42,947 bases of DNA from Sulfuricella sp. (GTDB taxonomy: Bacteria; Pseudomonadota; Gammaproteobacteria; Burkholderiales; Sulfuricellaceae): positions 1-42,947 of the forward strand of contig JAQTNE010000017.1 in assembly GCA_028713975.1 (NCBI GenBank), written 5' to 3'. The first letter of the stretch is position 1. Every line of letters starts with the position of its first letter. Made by a program: the position numbers and the translations under genes. Below, piece by piece: positions 26,079 to 34,611 of this stretch. Under the pieces are notes generated by a model. The model worked only from the letters and a program-made list of their open reading frames with translations, did not search any database and was not told the DNA's origin.

Positions 26079-28549
26079 GGTTTTACGTCCCAGATTTTTT
26101 CCGCATATTCCCCGATGGCCCGGTCGCTGGAAAATTTCCCCATGCCGGCTACATTGAGGATGGCCTTGCGTGTCCACTCTACGGGGTCGCGGTAGAGCAC
26201 TTCAATTCTTTCGTGGCAGGCAACGTAGTCGGCGTAGTCGGCAAGCAGCAGGAAACGGTCTCCGCTGTGGGTTAGGGCGTCGATGATCGGCTCGAAACGG
26301 CTTGGTTCATCCGGTGAGAAATAGCCTGAACCGATCATGTCGAGTACCTTTCTCAACGCCTCGTTGCCATGATAATAATCCCAGGGGTTGTAACCCTTGT
26401 GCTTCAGTTCGGCAACTTCTGCCGTATTCAGCCCGAAAATGAAAATGTTGTCTGCGCCGACTTCATCGTGAATCTCGATGTTGGCGCCATCCAGCGTGCC
26501 GACAGTCAATGCGCCGTTCAGTGTGAGCTTCATGTTGCCGGTGCCGGATGCCTCGGTGCCGGCAGTGGATATCTGCTCGGATATATCAGCCGCAGGCACA
26601 ATCACGGTTGCAGTAGTGACATCGTAATTGGGGATAAAGACTATCTTGAGCCGGTCGCCAATGGCGGGGTCGTTGTTGACGATGTTCGCCACATCGTTGA
26701 TCAGCTTGATGATCAGTTTGGCCAGGGCATATCCTGGCGCCGCCTTGCCGCTGAATATCACGGTGCGAGGTATCCGGTCGGTCGCCGGGTTGGCGCGGAT
26801 GTGGTTGTATAGCGTGACGACGTGAAGCAGGTTGAGGAGCTGGCGTTTGTATTCGTGAATGCGCTTGATTTGCACGTCAAACAGGGAATCCGGGTTGATT
26901 CTGATGCCCAGTTTGAGGTGGATTAACCGGGCCAGGTTTTCCTTGTTGGCCTGTTTCACTGCGCGGAATTTATCCTGAAATGCCTTGTCGGTGGCGAAGG
27001 GGGCAAGCTTGCCGAGCTGCATCAGGTCGGTAAGCCAGCCGTCCCCGATGTATTCCGTAATCAGTCCGGCCAGGGCGGGGTTCGCCTGGTTGAGCCAGCG
27101 CCGCGGCGTGATGCCATTGGTGATATTGATGATCTTGCCGGGGTAAAAGCGGTCGAAATCCTTGAAAATGGTCTGCCGCATCAGTTCAGTGTGGATTCGC
27201 GCGACGCCGTTTACCTGATGGCTGCCGACGATGGCCAGGTGTGCCATGCGGATGCGCCGGCCGTTTTCTTCATCAATGATCGAGACGCGTTTCAGCAGAT
27301 CAATGTCGCCGGGATTTTGGTGGCCAACTTCGGTGAGAAAACGGTAGTTGATTTCATAGATGATCTGCAGGTGGCGCGGCAGAATGCTTTCGAACAGGTT
27401 GACCGGCCAGGTTTCCAGCGCCTCCGGCATGAGCGTGTGGTTGGTATAGGAGAAAATGCGGGTGGTGATGGCCCAGGCGCGATCCCAATCGAGGTGATGG
27501 ATGTCCATCAGGATGCGCATCAGATCCGGAATGGCGATGGAAGGATGGGTGTCATTGAGCTGGAATGCCACCTTGCCGGGCAGTTCGTCGAGATCTTTGT
27601 GGAACTTGTTGAAGCGGTAGAGCATGTCCTGAAGCGAGGCACTGACGAAGAAATATTGCTGCTTCAGGCGCAGCTCCCGCCCCATTTTCGTGGTGTCGTC
27701 CGGGTACAGAACCTTGGACAGGTTTTCGGACTGGTTCTTGTCCTCCACCGCCTTGATGTAATTGCCCTCGTTGAAGTATTTCAGGTTGAAGTCGCGCGAT
27801 GCCTTGGCCGACCACAGCCGCATGTTGTTTACCGATTCGCCGCCGTAGCCTGGAACCGGCGTGTCATAGGCCATCGCCATGATTTCTTCGGTATCCACCC
27901 AATGGTGGCGCAGGCGGCCTTGTTCGCTGATGTATTCTACTACCCGACCGTAAAATTTTACCGGGTACAGTACTTCAGGCCGCGGAAATTCCCACGGATT
28001 GCCATAACGCAGCCAGTTGTCGGGATGCTCAACCTGATAGCCATTTTCGATGTGCTGGTTGAACATGCCATATTCGTAGCGGATGCCATAGCCATAGCTC
28101 GGCAATGCCAGCGTCGCCATCGAGTCCAGGAAGCAGGCGGCCAGGCGCCCCAGCCCGCCGTTGCCGAGGGCGGCGTCGGGTTCCATGTCGTATACCGCTT
28201 CCAGGTCATTGCCGGCATCGAGCATCGCCTTGCTGCATTCATCGAGATAGCCCATATTCAGCAGGCTGTTGGTCAGCGTGCGGCCGATCAGGAATTCCAT
28301 CGACAGGTAATAGATACGCTTGGTGTCGGCGCGGTAATAGCGGCGCATGGTTTCCATCCAGCGCTGGGTCAACTGGTTGCGTGCGGTGTGGGCCAGCGCG
28401 AAGAACCAGTCCCGGGGCGTGGCGGTGAAGTGATCCTTGCCGACGGTATAGGTGAGGTGGTCGGTGAGTATGCGGCAGAGCGCCGGCACATTCTCATTTT
28501 TTTCCGCTTGAGGCGGGGTCTTCCTGGTTGCTGTGGATTTTCTGGCCAT
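26060..28549 (-). CDS. glgP: Glycogen/alpha-glucan phosphorylase (GT35)
   Basis: Cytosolic phosphorylase of 829 residues that releases glucose-1-phosphate from glycogen or maltodextrin. The family blocks are plain: IYYLSMEFLIGRTLTNSLLN, DAALGNGGLGRLAACFLDS, YGIRYEYGMFNQ, LNDTHPSIAIPDLMRILMD, ITNGITPRRWL, QIKRIHEYKRQLLN and the PLP-lysine segment EASGTGNMKLTLNGALTVGT. The length is normal for the bacterial enzyme. No other glycogen gene is adjacent. The end, VRGEG, is encoded by the short tandem repeat described above. It converges on pilR with a 9-base gap. Confidence 0.96.
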   Translation of the reverse strand: MARKSTATRKTPPQAEKNENVPALCRILTDHLTYTVGKDHFTATPRDWFFALAHTARNQLTQRWMETMRRYYRADTKRIYYLSMEFLIGRTLTNSLLNMGYLDECSKAMLDAGNDLEAVYDMEPDAALGNGGLGRLAACFLDSMATLALPSYGYGIRYEYGMFNQHIENGYQVEHPDNWLRYGNPWEFPRPEVLYPVKFYGRVVEYISEQGRLRHHWVDTEEIMAMAYDTPVPGYGGESVNNMRLWSAKASRDFNLKYFNEGNYIKAVEDKNQSENLSKVLYPDDTTKMGRELRLKQQYFFVSASLQDMLYRFNKFHKDLDELPGKVAFQLNDTHPSIAIPDLMRILMDIHHLDWDRAWAITTRIFSYTNHTLMPEALETWPVNLFESILPRHLQIIYEINYRFLTEVGHQNPGDIDLLKRVSIIDEENGRRIRMAHLAIVGSHQVNGVARIHTELMRQTIFKDFDRFYPGKIINITNGITPRRWLNQANPALAGLITEYIGDGWLTDLMQLGKLAPFATDKAFQDKFRAVKQANKENLARLIHLKLGIRINPDSLFDVQIKRIHEYKRQLLNLLHVVTLYNHIRANPATDRIPRTVIFSGKAAPGYALAKLIIKLINDVANIVNNDPAIGDRLKIVFIPNYDVTTATVIVPAADISEQISTAGTEASGTGNMKLTLNGALTVGTLDGANIEIHDEVGADNIFIFGLNTAEVAELKHKGYNPWDYYHGNEALRKVLDMIGSGYFSPDEPSRFEPIIDALTHSGDRFLLLADYADYVACHERIEVLYRDPVEWTRKAILNVAGMGKFSSDRAIGEYAEKIWDVKPVRGEG

Positions 28550-28631
28550 TGTGCGCGCTTCTCTTATCCCGAATGCCGAACGGCCAGAATACCGTTTACC
28601 GGGGCAGCGGTAAAGGCTGGATCAATACAGC

Positions 28632-29636
28632 TCAGCTCAATACAACCGCGAGGTAGGTGACATACATGGCGCCATTGATAGCCAGGTGCCAGACCTTGAG
28701 TTGGCCGCGGTGGGCCATGATGCGCAGCCACAACGCGGCAAGCAGGGTGATGACAATACCGAACAGCACCTCCTGGCGCGGCTCCCACGGGGTGAGCATG
28801 ATGCCGATGGCGGGTAGCAGGGTACCCTGGAACACCATTGCGCCGGTGATGTTGCCGAAAGCCAGTGTATCCTTGCGGCGGCGAATCCACAGGATGCTGT
28901 TGACCTTTTCCGGCAGTTCGGTGGCGATCGGGATGATCAGCAGCGACAGCAGCAACGGCGAGATGCCAAGCAATTCGGAGGCGCTTTCCACGCCGTGGAT
29001 AAATCCCTTGGCGCCGGCCACCAGCAGGGCGAGGCCGAGGGCAAGCTGGGTCAGGATCGCCGCCATGTTTTCCGGCAAACCCATGCGGCACAGGAACATT
29101 TTTTCTCCGGCCTCAGTGCCGTGGCCTTCCTTGACCAGATGGACGGAGGCGCGCAGGGTGAGCATGATGTAGATGAAGTAGGTCAGCACCAGGACGAAAC
29201 CGATAGCTGCACGGATCGTGGCCTGCTGATGCGGCACGAACAGGGCGATAGCAGAGAAGGCGAAGGCGGCGAGGAAGAAATTCAGGTCGCGAATCAGGCC
29301 GGTTCTTTCTGGCGTGATGTGGCCGTGCCAGCCGCGGCTGTTCAATACCGCCAGCGCCATCAGGCAGGTGGACAGGGTGGACAGCATCAGCGGCGCGCCG
29401 AGAATGGCGCCGACGCCGATCTCCTCGTTCAGGGCCGTGTTGCTGGTGCCTGCCATGAGCGCCAGCAACGGCACCATGGTTTCCGGCAAGGCGGTACCGA
29501 TAGCGGCGAACAGCGAGCCGGTGACGCCCTCTGAAATCTTCAGCTTTTCGCCTAAATGTTCCAATGCATTGGTAAATACCTCTGCGGCAATTAAAATGAC
29601 GATCAGCATCAGGAACAGAATGGCGAAAGTGGACAT
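28632..29636 (-). CDS. Sodium/calcium exchanger-superfamily membrane protein
   Basis: A 334-residue cation:Ca2+ antiporter-like protein with about ten membrane segments and the two inverted alpha repeats: SLFAAIGTALPETMVPLLAL (alpha-1) and PIATELPEKVNSILWIRRRK with GNITGAMVFQGTLLP (alpha-2). The conserved Pro-Glu pairs sit at ALPET and ELPEK. The substrate could be Ca2+, Na+ or another cation and cannot be assigned. ATG 29636 is used; a frame opens at GTG 29660, but that lies upstream of, or on top of, the predicted transcript start. Confidence 0.8.
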   Translation of the reverse strand: MSTFAILFLMLIVILIAAEVFTNALEHLGEKLKISEGVTGSLFAAIGTALPETMVPLLALMAGTSNTALNEEIGVGAILGAPLMLSTLSTCLMALAVLNSRGWHGHITPERTGLIRDLNFFLAAFAFSAIALFVPHQQATIRAAIGFVLVLTYFIYIMLTLRASVHLVKEGHGTEAGEKMFLCRMGLPENMAAILTQLALGLALLVAGAKGFIHGVESASELLGISPLLLSLLIIPIATELPEKVNSILWIRRRKDTLAFGNITGAMVFQGTLLPAIGIMLTPWEPRQEVLFGIVITLLAALWLRIMAHRGQLKVWHLAINGAMYVTYLAVVLS

Positions 29637-29661
29637 GGCGGCTTGGGATGACGAAAGCACA

Positions 29662-29670
29662 ATTATATCA
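29662..29670 (-). promoter_or_regulatory. Extended -10 promoter of the exchanger gene
   Basis: TGATATAAT on the minus strand is a full TGnTATAAT extended -10. The start is expected near 29655, giving a leader of about 19 bases to ATG 29636, which is the basis for that start choice. Confidence 0.6.
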
Positions 29671-29736
29671 TCGTTAAAATGCGGTTATGGCTTCTGGCCT
29701 TCCGGCGCCAGGAACCCGGCTTGGAAATAGGTGAAA

Positions 29737-30297
29737 ATGAAAATAGATAAATCAGGTTTTTTACAAGGCGTGCGTTTTATCGCCACCCCCAATTGCGACG
29801 AGCGCCCGGCAGGGATTGAATTCGATATCCCGCTGCTGGTGATCCACAATATCAGCCTGCCGCCGCGCGAGTACGGCGGCAATGGCGTGATTGATTTTTT
29901 TACCGGCAAGCTCGATGTGGGCGCGCATCCTTATTACCCGTTGATTGCCGATCTCCGGGTGTCGTCTCATTTTTTCATCCGTCGTGACGGCGAGGTCATC
30001 CAGTTCGTGTCATGCAACAAGCGCGCCTGGCATGCCGGGGTGTCGAACTGGCATGATCGCATCCGCTGCAACGATTTTTCCATCGGCATCGAGATGGAAG
30101 GCAGCGATGACGATCCTTTCACCGAGGTTCAATATGAGAAGCTGGCGGAGCTGACCCGCGCCCTGCAACAGGCTTACCCGATCGAGGATATTGTCGGCCA
30201 TTCGAACATCGCCCCGGTGCGCAAGACCGATCCGGGCCCATGCTTCGACTGGAAAAAATACCGGAACCTGATTGCCGCGGCGGGGTCTGACGAGTGA
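29737..30297 (+). CDS. ampD: 1,6-anhydro-N-acetylmuramyl-L-alanine amidase AmpD
   Basis: Cytosolic zinc amidase that recycles anhydro-muropeptides and keeps AmpR-type beta-lactamase induction low. The 186-residue protein lacks a signal peptide. Zinc ligands correspond to His37 (LVIHNISLPP), His155 (VGHSNIAPVRKTDPG) and Asp165, with Glu120 (GIEMEG) and Lys163 as catalytic helpers. ATG 29737 is used with an AGGTG just upstream; GTG 29731, two codons earlier and behind GGA, is also possible. No ampE is adjacent. It is transcribed away from the exchanger gene. Confidence 0.94.
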   Translation: MKIDKSGFLQGVRFIATPNCDERPAGIEFDIPLLVIHNISLPPREYGGNGVIDFFTGKLDVGAHPYYPLIADLRVSSHFFIRRDGEVIQFVSCNKRAWHAGVSNWHDRIRCNDFSIGIEMEGSDDDPFTEVQYEKLAELTRALQQAYPIEDIVGHSNIAPVRKTDPGPCFDWKKYRNLIAAAGSDE

Positions 30298-30348
30298 TCC
30301 GATATTTTTCCGGGTTTAATGGACTGACAAACTCAGCAATGACCGCAC

Positions 30349-31044
30349 ATGGATAAAAAATCGATGCAGGGCGAATCGGACTGCGCCAGTTGCAGCATCC
30401 GCAGGCTGGTTTTGTTTGCCGGGCTGGAAATCAGCGATTGCGAGAAAATACACCGCCCGATCGACGACATCACCCTTGCGCCGCAGGCGAAGCTTTATCG
30501 CGCCGGCGATCCGGCGCAGGCGGTGTTCACCATCCGCAGCGGCCTGCTCAAGCTGGTGCAGTACCTGCCGGACGGGCGCCAGCGCATCGTCCGCCTGCTC
30601 CGGCCCACCGATGTGACCGGTCTGGAAGCGTTGCTTGGGCAACCCTATCAGCACGATGCCGTCGTTCTGCAGCAATCCGAGGTGTGCCGCATTCCGCTGG
30701 AAGTGATCCAGCGGCTGGATAATGAGAATCACAAGCTGCGCAAGGAATTGATGGTGCGCTGGCAGCACGCGCTGGAAGAGGCCGATGCCTGGTTGACCCA
30801 GCTTTCCACCGGCAGCGCGCGGGCACGCATGGCGAGGTTGCTGCTGCGTTTGGTGGGTAGCGGGGGCGATGGCGGTTGCGAATTGTTCGGGCGGGAGGAC
30901 ATGGGGTCGATGCTTGGCATCACCACCGAAACGGCCAGCCGGATTATTGCCGAATTCAAGCGCAGTGGCGTACTACAGGAGGTTCCGGGCAGCAGCGAGA
31001 TCAAATGCGACAGCGCTATGCTGAACCGGATTGCCGCCGATTGA
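30349..31044 (+). CDS. FNR/CRP-family transcriptional regulator
   Basis: A 231-residue CRP/FNR protein with an N-terminal cyclic-nucleotide-like beta roll, a dimer helix and a winged HTH. The recognition helix reads LGITTETASRIIAEFKRSG, with Glu-Thr-x-Ser-Arg as in FNR, so a TTGAT-N4-ATCAA site is expected. Cysteines occur at 12 and 15 (SDCASCS), 31 and 113 (SEVCRIP). The pair at 12/15 and Cys113 correspond to FNR Cys20, 23 and 122, but FNR's third N-terminal Cys (spacing x5) is Val21 here, so an oxygen-labile [4Fe-4S] cluster is uncertain; Cys31 might substitute. Start ATG 30349 lacks a strong ribosome site. An FNR-like box lies 7 bases after its stop. Confidence 0.88.
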   Translation: MDKKSMQGESDCASCSIRRLVLFAGLEISDCEKIHRPIDDITLAPQAKLYRAGDPAQAVFTIRSGLLKLVQYLPDGRQRIVRLLRPTDVTGLEALLGQPYQHDAVVLQQSEVCRIPLEVIQRLDNENHKLRKELMVRWQHALEEADAWLTQLSTGSARARMARLLLRLVGSGGDGGCELFGREDMGSMLGITTETASRIIAEFKRSGVLQEVPGSSEIKCDSAMLNRIAAD

Positions 31045-31050
31045 AGACCA

Positions 31051-31093
31051 TTGCGAATTATCAATGACGGCAAGCGGCTCCTTGGCCTAATAT
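31051..31093 (+). promoter_or_regulatory. FNR-like box and promoter downstream of the FNR-family gene
   Basis: TTGCGAATTATCAA (31051-31064) matches TTGAT-N4-ATCAA with a perfect right half and three of five in the left. An ATGACG -35 (31064-31069) and a TAATAT -10 (31088-31093), 18 bases apart, follow. With a start at about 31099-31101 the box is centred near -42, the class II activator position. Confidence 0.5.
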
Positions 31094-31099
31094 CCACCT

Positions 31100-31213
31100 G
31101 ACGCGCTGTCCCCCATGGCGTGTTGGCCTGTTTATTGGCCGGTTGAGTAACCTCCGAAGCCCCCCATAAGGTGGCTTTTTACCGCCTGTCATCCCTGACA
31201 GGCGGTTTTTTTT
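31100..31213 (+). ncRNA. Candidate FNR-controlled small RNA
   Basis: A predicted transcript of about 114 bases from the promoter at 31064-31093 to the strong terminator ending at 31213, lying between the FNR-family gene and convergent purU. No plus-strand gene follows. It shows a 5' hairpin ACGC/GCGT whose loop holds CCCCC, a GGCC/GGCC pair, and single-stranded CCTCC and CCCCCC stretches that could pair with ribosome sites. The 11-codon ATG frame at 31115 has no ribosome site. It could instead be only the 3' UTR of the regulator gene. FnrS and AniS are FNR-dependent sRNAs of similar size in other Proteobacteria; no sequence homology is claimed. Confidence 0.45.
31181..31213 (+). terminator. 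Strong intrinsic terminator
   Basis: A perfect 11-bp stem ACCGCCTGTCA (31181-31191) and TGACAGGCGGT (31196-31206) with a TCCC loop, followed by an eight-T run (31206-31213). A weaker GC hairpin followed by five T lies just upstream (about 31159-31180), so two tandem stops may exist. Confidence 0.93.
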
Positions 31214-31226
31214 CGTTATTCCTGGT

Positions 31227-32081
31227 TCAATCAAAAATGACCGTCTTGTTGGCATAGAGCAGAATCCGGTTCTCGATGTGCCAGCGCACTCCGCGCGACA
31301 GCACTGATTTCTCGAGTTCGCGGCCTTTCTGGATCAGGTCGTCGATGGCATCGCGATGTGAAATGCGGGTCACGTCCTGCTCGATGATCGGGCCGTCGTC
31401 CAATACCTCCGTGACGTAGTGGCTGGTGGCACCGATCAGCTTCACGCCGCGTTCAAAAGCGCGGTGATAGGGCTTGGCGCCGAGAAAGGCGGGCAGGAAG
31501 GAGTGGTGAATATTGATGATGCGGTTGGGATAGTGCCGGATGAAATCAGCGGACAGCACCTGCATATAGCGCGCCAGCACGACCAGGTCGATGTGGTGGT
31601 GGCGCAGCAGCGCGATCTGGGTTTTTTCCGCTTCCGCCTTGCTGTCCTGGTGAACGGCAATGTGTTGGAACGGAATCTTGTAAGCATCGGCAATCCATTT
31701 CGTATCGTTGTGATTGCCGATGATCAGCGGGATGTCGCAGTGCAATTCGCCCGCCTGGTGGCGGTAAAGCAGGTCGGCCAGGCAGTGGTCATAGCGCGAA
31801 ACGAAAATCGCCACCTTGGGGCGGTAGGCCGACAGCGCCAGATGCCACTGCATCCCGAATTTTTCCGCGATGGGCGCAAAATGCTGCTTGAACTGTTCCG
31901 GGCTCAGGTCGAAGTCGTGCAGATCCCATTCGACGCGCATCAGGAACAATCCCAGTTCGCTGTCCTGGTGCTGGTCGGCATGGAGGATGTTGGCGTTGTG
32001 ACGGTAGAGAAAATCGGCAATACCCGCTACCAGGCCTTTGCGGTCAGGGCAGGAAATCAACAGGATGGCGGTGTTTTTCAT
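31227..32081 (-). CDS. purU: Formyltetrahydrofolate deformylase PurU
   Basis: Hydrolyses 10-formyl-THF to formate and THF, balancing one-carbon pools. The 284-residue protein has an N-terminal ACT domain (AILLISCPDRKGLVAGIADF) and a C-terminal formyl-transferase fold with NIHHSFLPAFLGAKPYHRAF, GATSHYVTEVLDDGPIIEQD, and the catalytic Asn, His and Asp. It lies 19 bases after the GGDEF-EAL gene on the same strand and may be its last co-transcribed gene. No ribosome site is visible before ATG 32081. Confidence 0.96.
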   Translation of the reverse strand: MKNTAILLISCPDRKGLVAGIADFLYRHNANILHADQHQDSELGLFLMRVEWDLHDFDLSPEQFKQHFAPIAEKFGMQWHLALSAYRPKVAIFVSRYDHCLADLLYRHQAGELHCDIPLIIGNHNDTKWIADAYKIPFQHIAVHQDSKAEAEKTQIALLRHHHIDLVVLARYMQVLSADFIRHYPNRIINIHHSFLPAFLGAKPYHRAFERGVKLIGATSHYVTEVLDDGPIIEQDVTRISHRDAIDDLIQKGRELEKSVLSRGVRWHIENRILLYANKTVIFD

Positions 32082-32100
32082 TGTGAGTGAATACGGCAGG

Positions 32101-34593
32101 TTATTGTTGCAGGAACCGGATGAAATTATCTTCCGTCAGAGGGCGGCTGTAATAATAGCCCTGGATTTCATCGCACCCGGCTGAGCGCAGGAAATCCAGT
32201 TGCTCCGCGGTCTCCACTCCCTCGGCGATAACCAGCAGGCCGAGGCTCCTGGCCAGACTGATGATTGCCTTGGCGATTGCGGTATCGTCAGCGTCGTTGG
32301 GCAGGCCGCGGATGAAGGACTGATCTATCTTGAGGGTGTCGATGGGAAAGCGCTTGAGGTAGCTCAGGCTGGAATAGCCGGTACCGAAATCGTCCAGCGA
32401 CAGGGTGACGCCCAGCCGCTGGAATTCCGTCATCATCGCAATCACCCCCTCGGCATTCTGCATGATCACGCTCTCGGTGATTTCCAGTTCGAGGAAGGAC
32501 GGGTCGAGGCCGTGGCGACCGAGTATCTGCTCCACCTGCTGCGGAAGACTCTGGCGGAACTGCTTCGCGGAGATGTTGACCGCCAGTTTGACGATGGGCA
32601 GCCCCGCCTCCTGCCATTGCTTGTTTTTGGCGCAAACCGTTTCGAGTATCCATTCGCCGATAGGGATGATCAGTCCGGTGTTCTCGGCGATCGGGATGAA
32701 CTGGGCGGGGGAAATCATTGTGCCGTCGTGGTTCCATCGCAACAGCACTTCCGCGCCGACGATCTTTCCGGAGGCGAGATCGAGCTGCGGCTGGTAATTG
32801 AGCGTCAGCTCGTTGCGCTCCATGGCGCGGCGCAGATTGCTTTCCAGCTTGAGTTTTTCCAGGGAACGCAGGTTCATGTCCTGGGAGAAGAACATGATTC
32901 CATTGCTGCTGCCACCACGCTTGGCGCGGTACATTGCCACATCGGCGCATTTCAGCAGGGTCTCGGCATCGTCTCCGTTATCCGGGTAGACGCTGATGCC
33001 GATGCTGGCCGATACCAGCAGCTCGTGGCCATTCACCATGATGGGTTGCGACAGCCGGGCGAGAATCTTTTCCGCCACGGTGGCGGCGTGCTCCCGCTCG
33101 GCGATGTCGAACAAAGCGACCACGAATTCGTCGCCGCCGATCCGGGCGACCACGTCCTCCTCCCGCACGCAGCCGGCCATACATTGGGCGACTTCTTTCA
33201 GCAGCAGGTCGCCTGCCTCGTGTCCCAGCGAATCGTTGACCTGCTTAAAGCGATCCAGGCCGATAAACAGGATGGCGCCATGACGCTGATTGCGGCTTGC
33301 TTCGGCCAGGGCCTGCTTCACGTGGGTGTAAAGCATGGTCCGGTTGGGCAGGCCGGTCAGCGTATCGTAGTAGGCGAGGCGGTAGATCTGTTTCTCGGCA
33401 TTTTTGCGCTCGGCAATGTCGGTAAAAATGGCGAAGTAATAGGCGATTACGTTGTCCTTGCCGTGCACGCTGCTGATGGACATCCACACCGGGAAGGATT
33501 CGTTGTTTTTCCGCCTTCCCCATCCTTCGCCGATCCAGTGGCCGGTGTCGTAAAGCGAGTTGTACACGCCCAAGTAGAAATCTTCGTCATGCTGGCTGGA
33601 ACGGAGAAATCCCGGCGTCTTCCCCAAGACATCCTCGGGTGCGTAGCCGGTGATCTTGGTGAACGCCTTGTTGACCGATGCAATGACGCCGGCGGGATCA
33701 ATGATGAGGATGCCTTCATCGCTGTATTCGAAGATCGCTGCGTGCAGGCGCAATTTTTCTTCTGCCTGGAGGCGTTCGGTGATGTCGGACAGGTAGCCGA
33801 TCATGCCGCTCGGATTGTCGTTTTTGTTGCGGATCAGCGACAGCGTCAGGCTTGCCCAGAAAATTTCCCCGGTTTTCTTGCGCCGGCGCACTACCATTTC
33901 ACGCCCGCCCTTGTCGAAAAGATCCTGATAGAACAGGGAATCGTCCTCTTCCTCGTCGGCGTAAAGGAAAAGGATGTTCTTGCCGATGGCTTCTTTGCGG
34001 GTATAGCCGAACAGGCTTTCTGCGCCCTTGTTCCAGTTGGTGATGTAACCCATCATATCCATCGTGATGACGGAGTCGTGTATCTGGTCGATGATCTGCT
34101 GCTGTTGCCTGTCCCGCTCCTCGGTTTCCAGCAGGCTGCGGCCATGCCGGTCATGCGTGTGGCGGGCATTCAGGAATTCTGCGGTCAGGTTGGCAAAGTG
34201 CTGCAGGCGCAGGGTTTCGGCGGCGGAACAGGTTTGCCCGGCCACGCAGACGGCCCCCAGTTGCTTGCCGCCGGATTGCAGCGGGCAGCATAAGCCCGGC
34301 AGTGTGCCCTGGTCTGCGAGCGGCAGCGGAACGGCGGTTTGTTGCCGCAATGCTTGTTCTACGCCTGCCCGCCAGCGATCCGGTAGTGTGCTCAGAGCTT
34401 CCGGGCGATCCGGCTCCTCAGGCAGAAAACAGAACCCTTCCGTCCCCCTGAATGCAGCGCGGAAAATATCGCCGACCTCCTCGGTCAGCATCTCTGTTTC
34501 GCGATTCAGTATGGTTTTGGCAAGCTGTTGGATCAGCTCCATATCGGAGGTCGTATCGCTGGCAGCGGCGGGATAATTTTCTTGGGAATTCAT
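32101..34593 (-). CDS. GAF-PAS-PAS-GGDEF-EAL cyclic-di-GMP enzyme
   Basis: An 830-residue soluble c-di-GMP turnover protein. Order: an N-terminal GAF-like region (about 20-145), PAS 1 (165-275), PAS 2 (285-395), GGDEF (405-565) and EAL (585-830). The active-site GGDEF is intact at 486-490, and the inhibitory RxxD site is present (REED, 477-480), so a feedback-regulated cyclase is expected. The EAL motif reads EVL (GAEVLLRW, Glu615), an accepted variant; DDFGTGYSSL and LKIDQSFIRG look competent for phosphodiesterase activity. Which activity dominates cannot be read. The many Cys near 101-122 could matter for redox sensing. It follows the HDOD gene by 18 bases. Confidence 0.93.
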   Translation of the reverse strand: MNSQENYPAAASDTTSDMELIQQLAKTILNRETEMLTEEVGDIFRAAFRGTEGFCFLPEEPDRPEALSTLPDRWRAGVEQALRQQTAVPLPLADQGTLPGLCCPLQSGGKQLGAVCVAGQTCSAAETLRLQHFANLTAEFLNARHTHDRHGRSLLETEERDRQQQQIIDQIHDSVITMDMMGYITNWNKGAESLFGYTRKEAIGKNILFLYADEEEDDSLFYQDLFDKGGREMVVRRRKKTGEIFWASLTLSLIRNKNDNPSGMIGYLSDITERLQAEEKLRLHAAIFEYSDEGILIIDPAGVIASVNKAFTKITGYAPEDVLGKTPGFLRSSQHDEDFYLGVYNSLYDTGHWIGEGWGRRKNNESFPVWMSISSVHGKDNVIAYYFAIFTDIAERKNAEKQIYRLAYYDTLTGLPNRTMLYTHVKQALAEASRNQRHGAILFIGLDRFKQVNDSLGHEAGDLLLKEVAQCMAGCVREEDVVARIGGDEFVVALFDIAEREHAATVAEKILARLSQPIMVNGHELLVSASIGISVYPDNGDDAETLLKCADVAMYRAKRGGSSNGIMFFSQDMNLRSLEKLKLESNLRRAMERNELTLNYQPQLDLASGKIVGAEVLLRWNHDGTMISPAQFIPIAENTGLIIPIGEWILETVCAKNKQWQEAGLPIVKLAVNISAKQFRQSLPQQVEQILGRHGLDPSFLELEITESVIMQNAEGVIAMMTEFQRLGVTLSLDDFGTGYSSLSYLKRFPIDTLKIDQSFIRGLPNDADDTAIAKAIISLARSLGLLVIAEGVETAEQLDFLRSAGCDEIQGYYYSRPLTEDNFIRFLQQ

Positions 34594-34611
34594 GTTATTC
34601 GGAATGACCGT

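Noticed and set aside
27191..28660. A 489-codon frame antisense to glgP
   Set aside because: Shadow of a well-conserved enzyme, with no ribosome site or motif.
31115..31150. An 11-codon ATG frame (two Trp) inside the candidate sRNA, as a leader peptide
   Set aside because: No ribosome site and no plus-strand structural gene downstream, so attenuation is unlikely.
32200..34293. A 697-codon frame antisense to the GGDEF-EAL gene
   Set aside because: Sense strand encodes clear domains; the antisense product has no recognisable domain.
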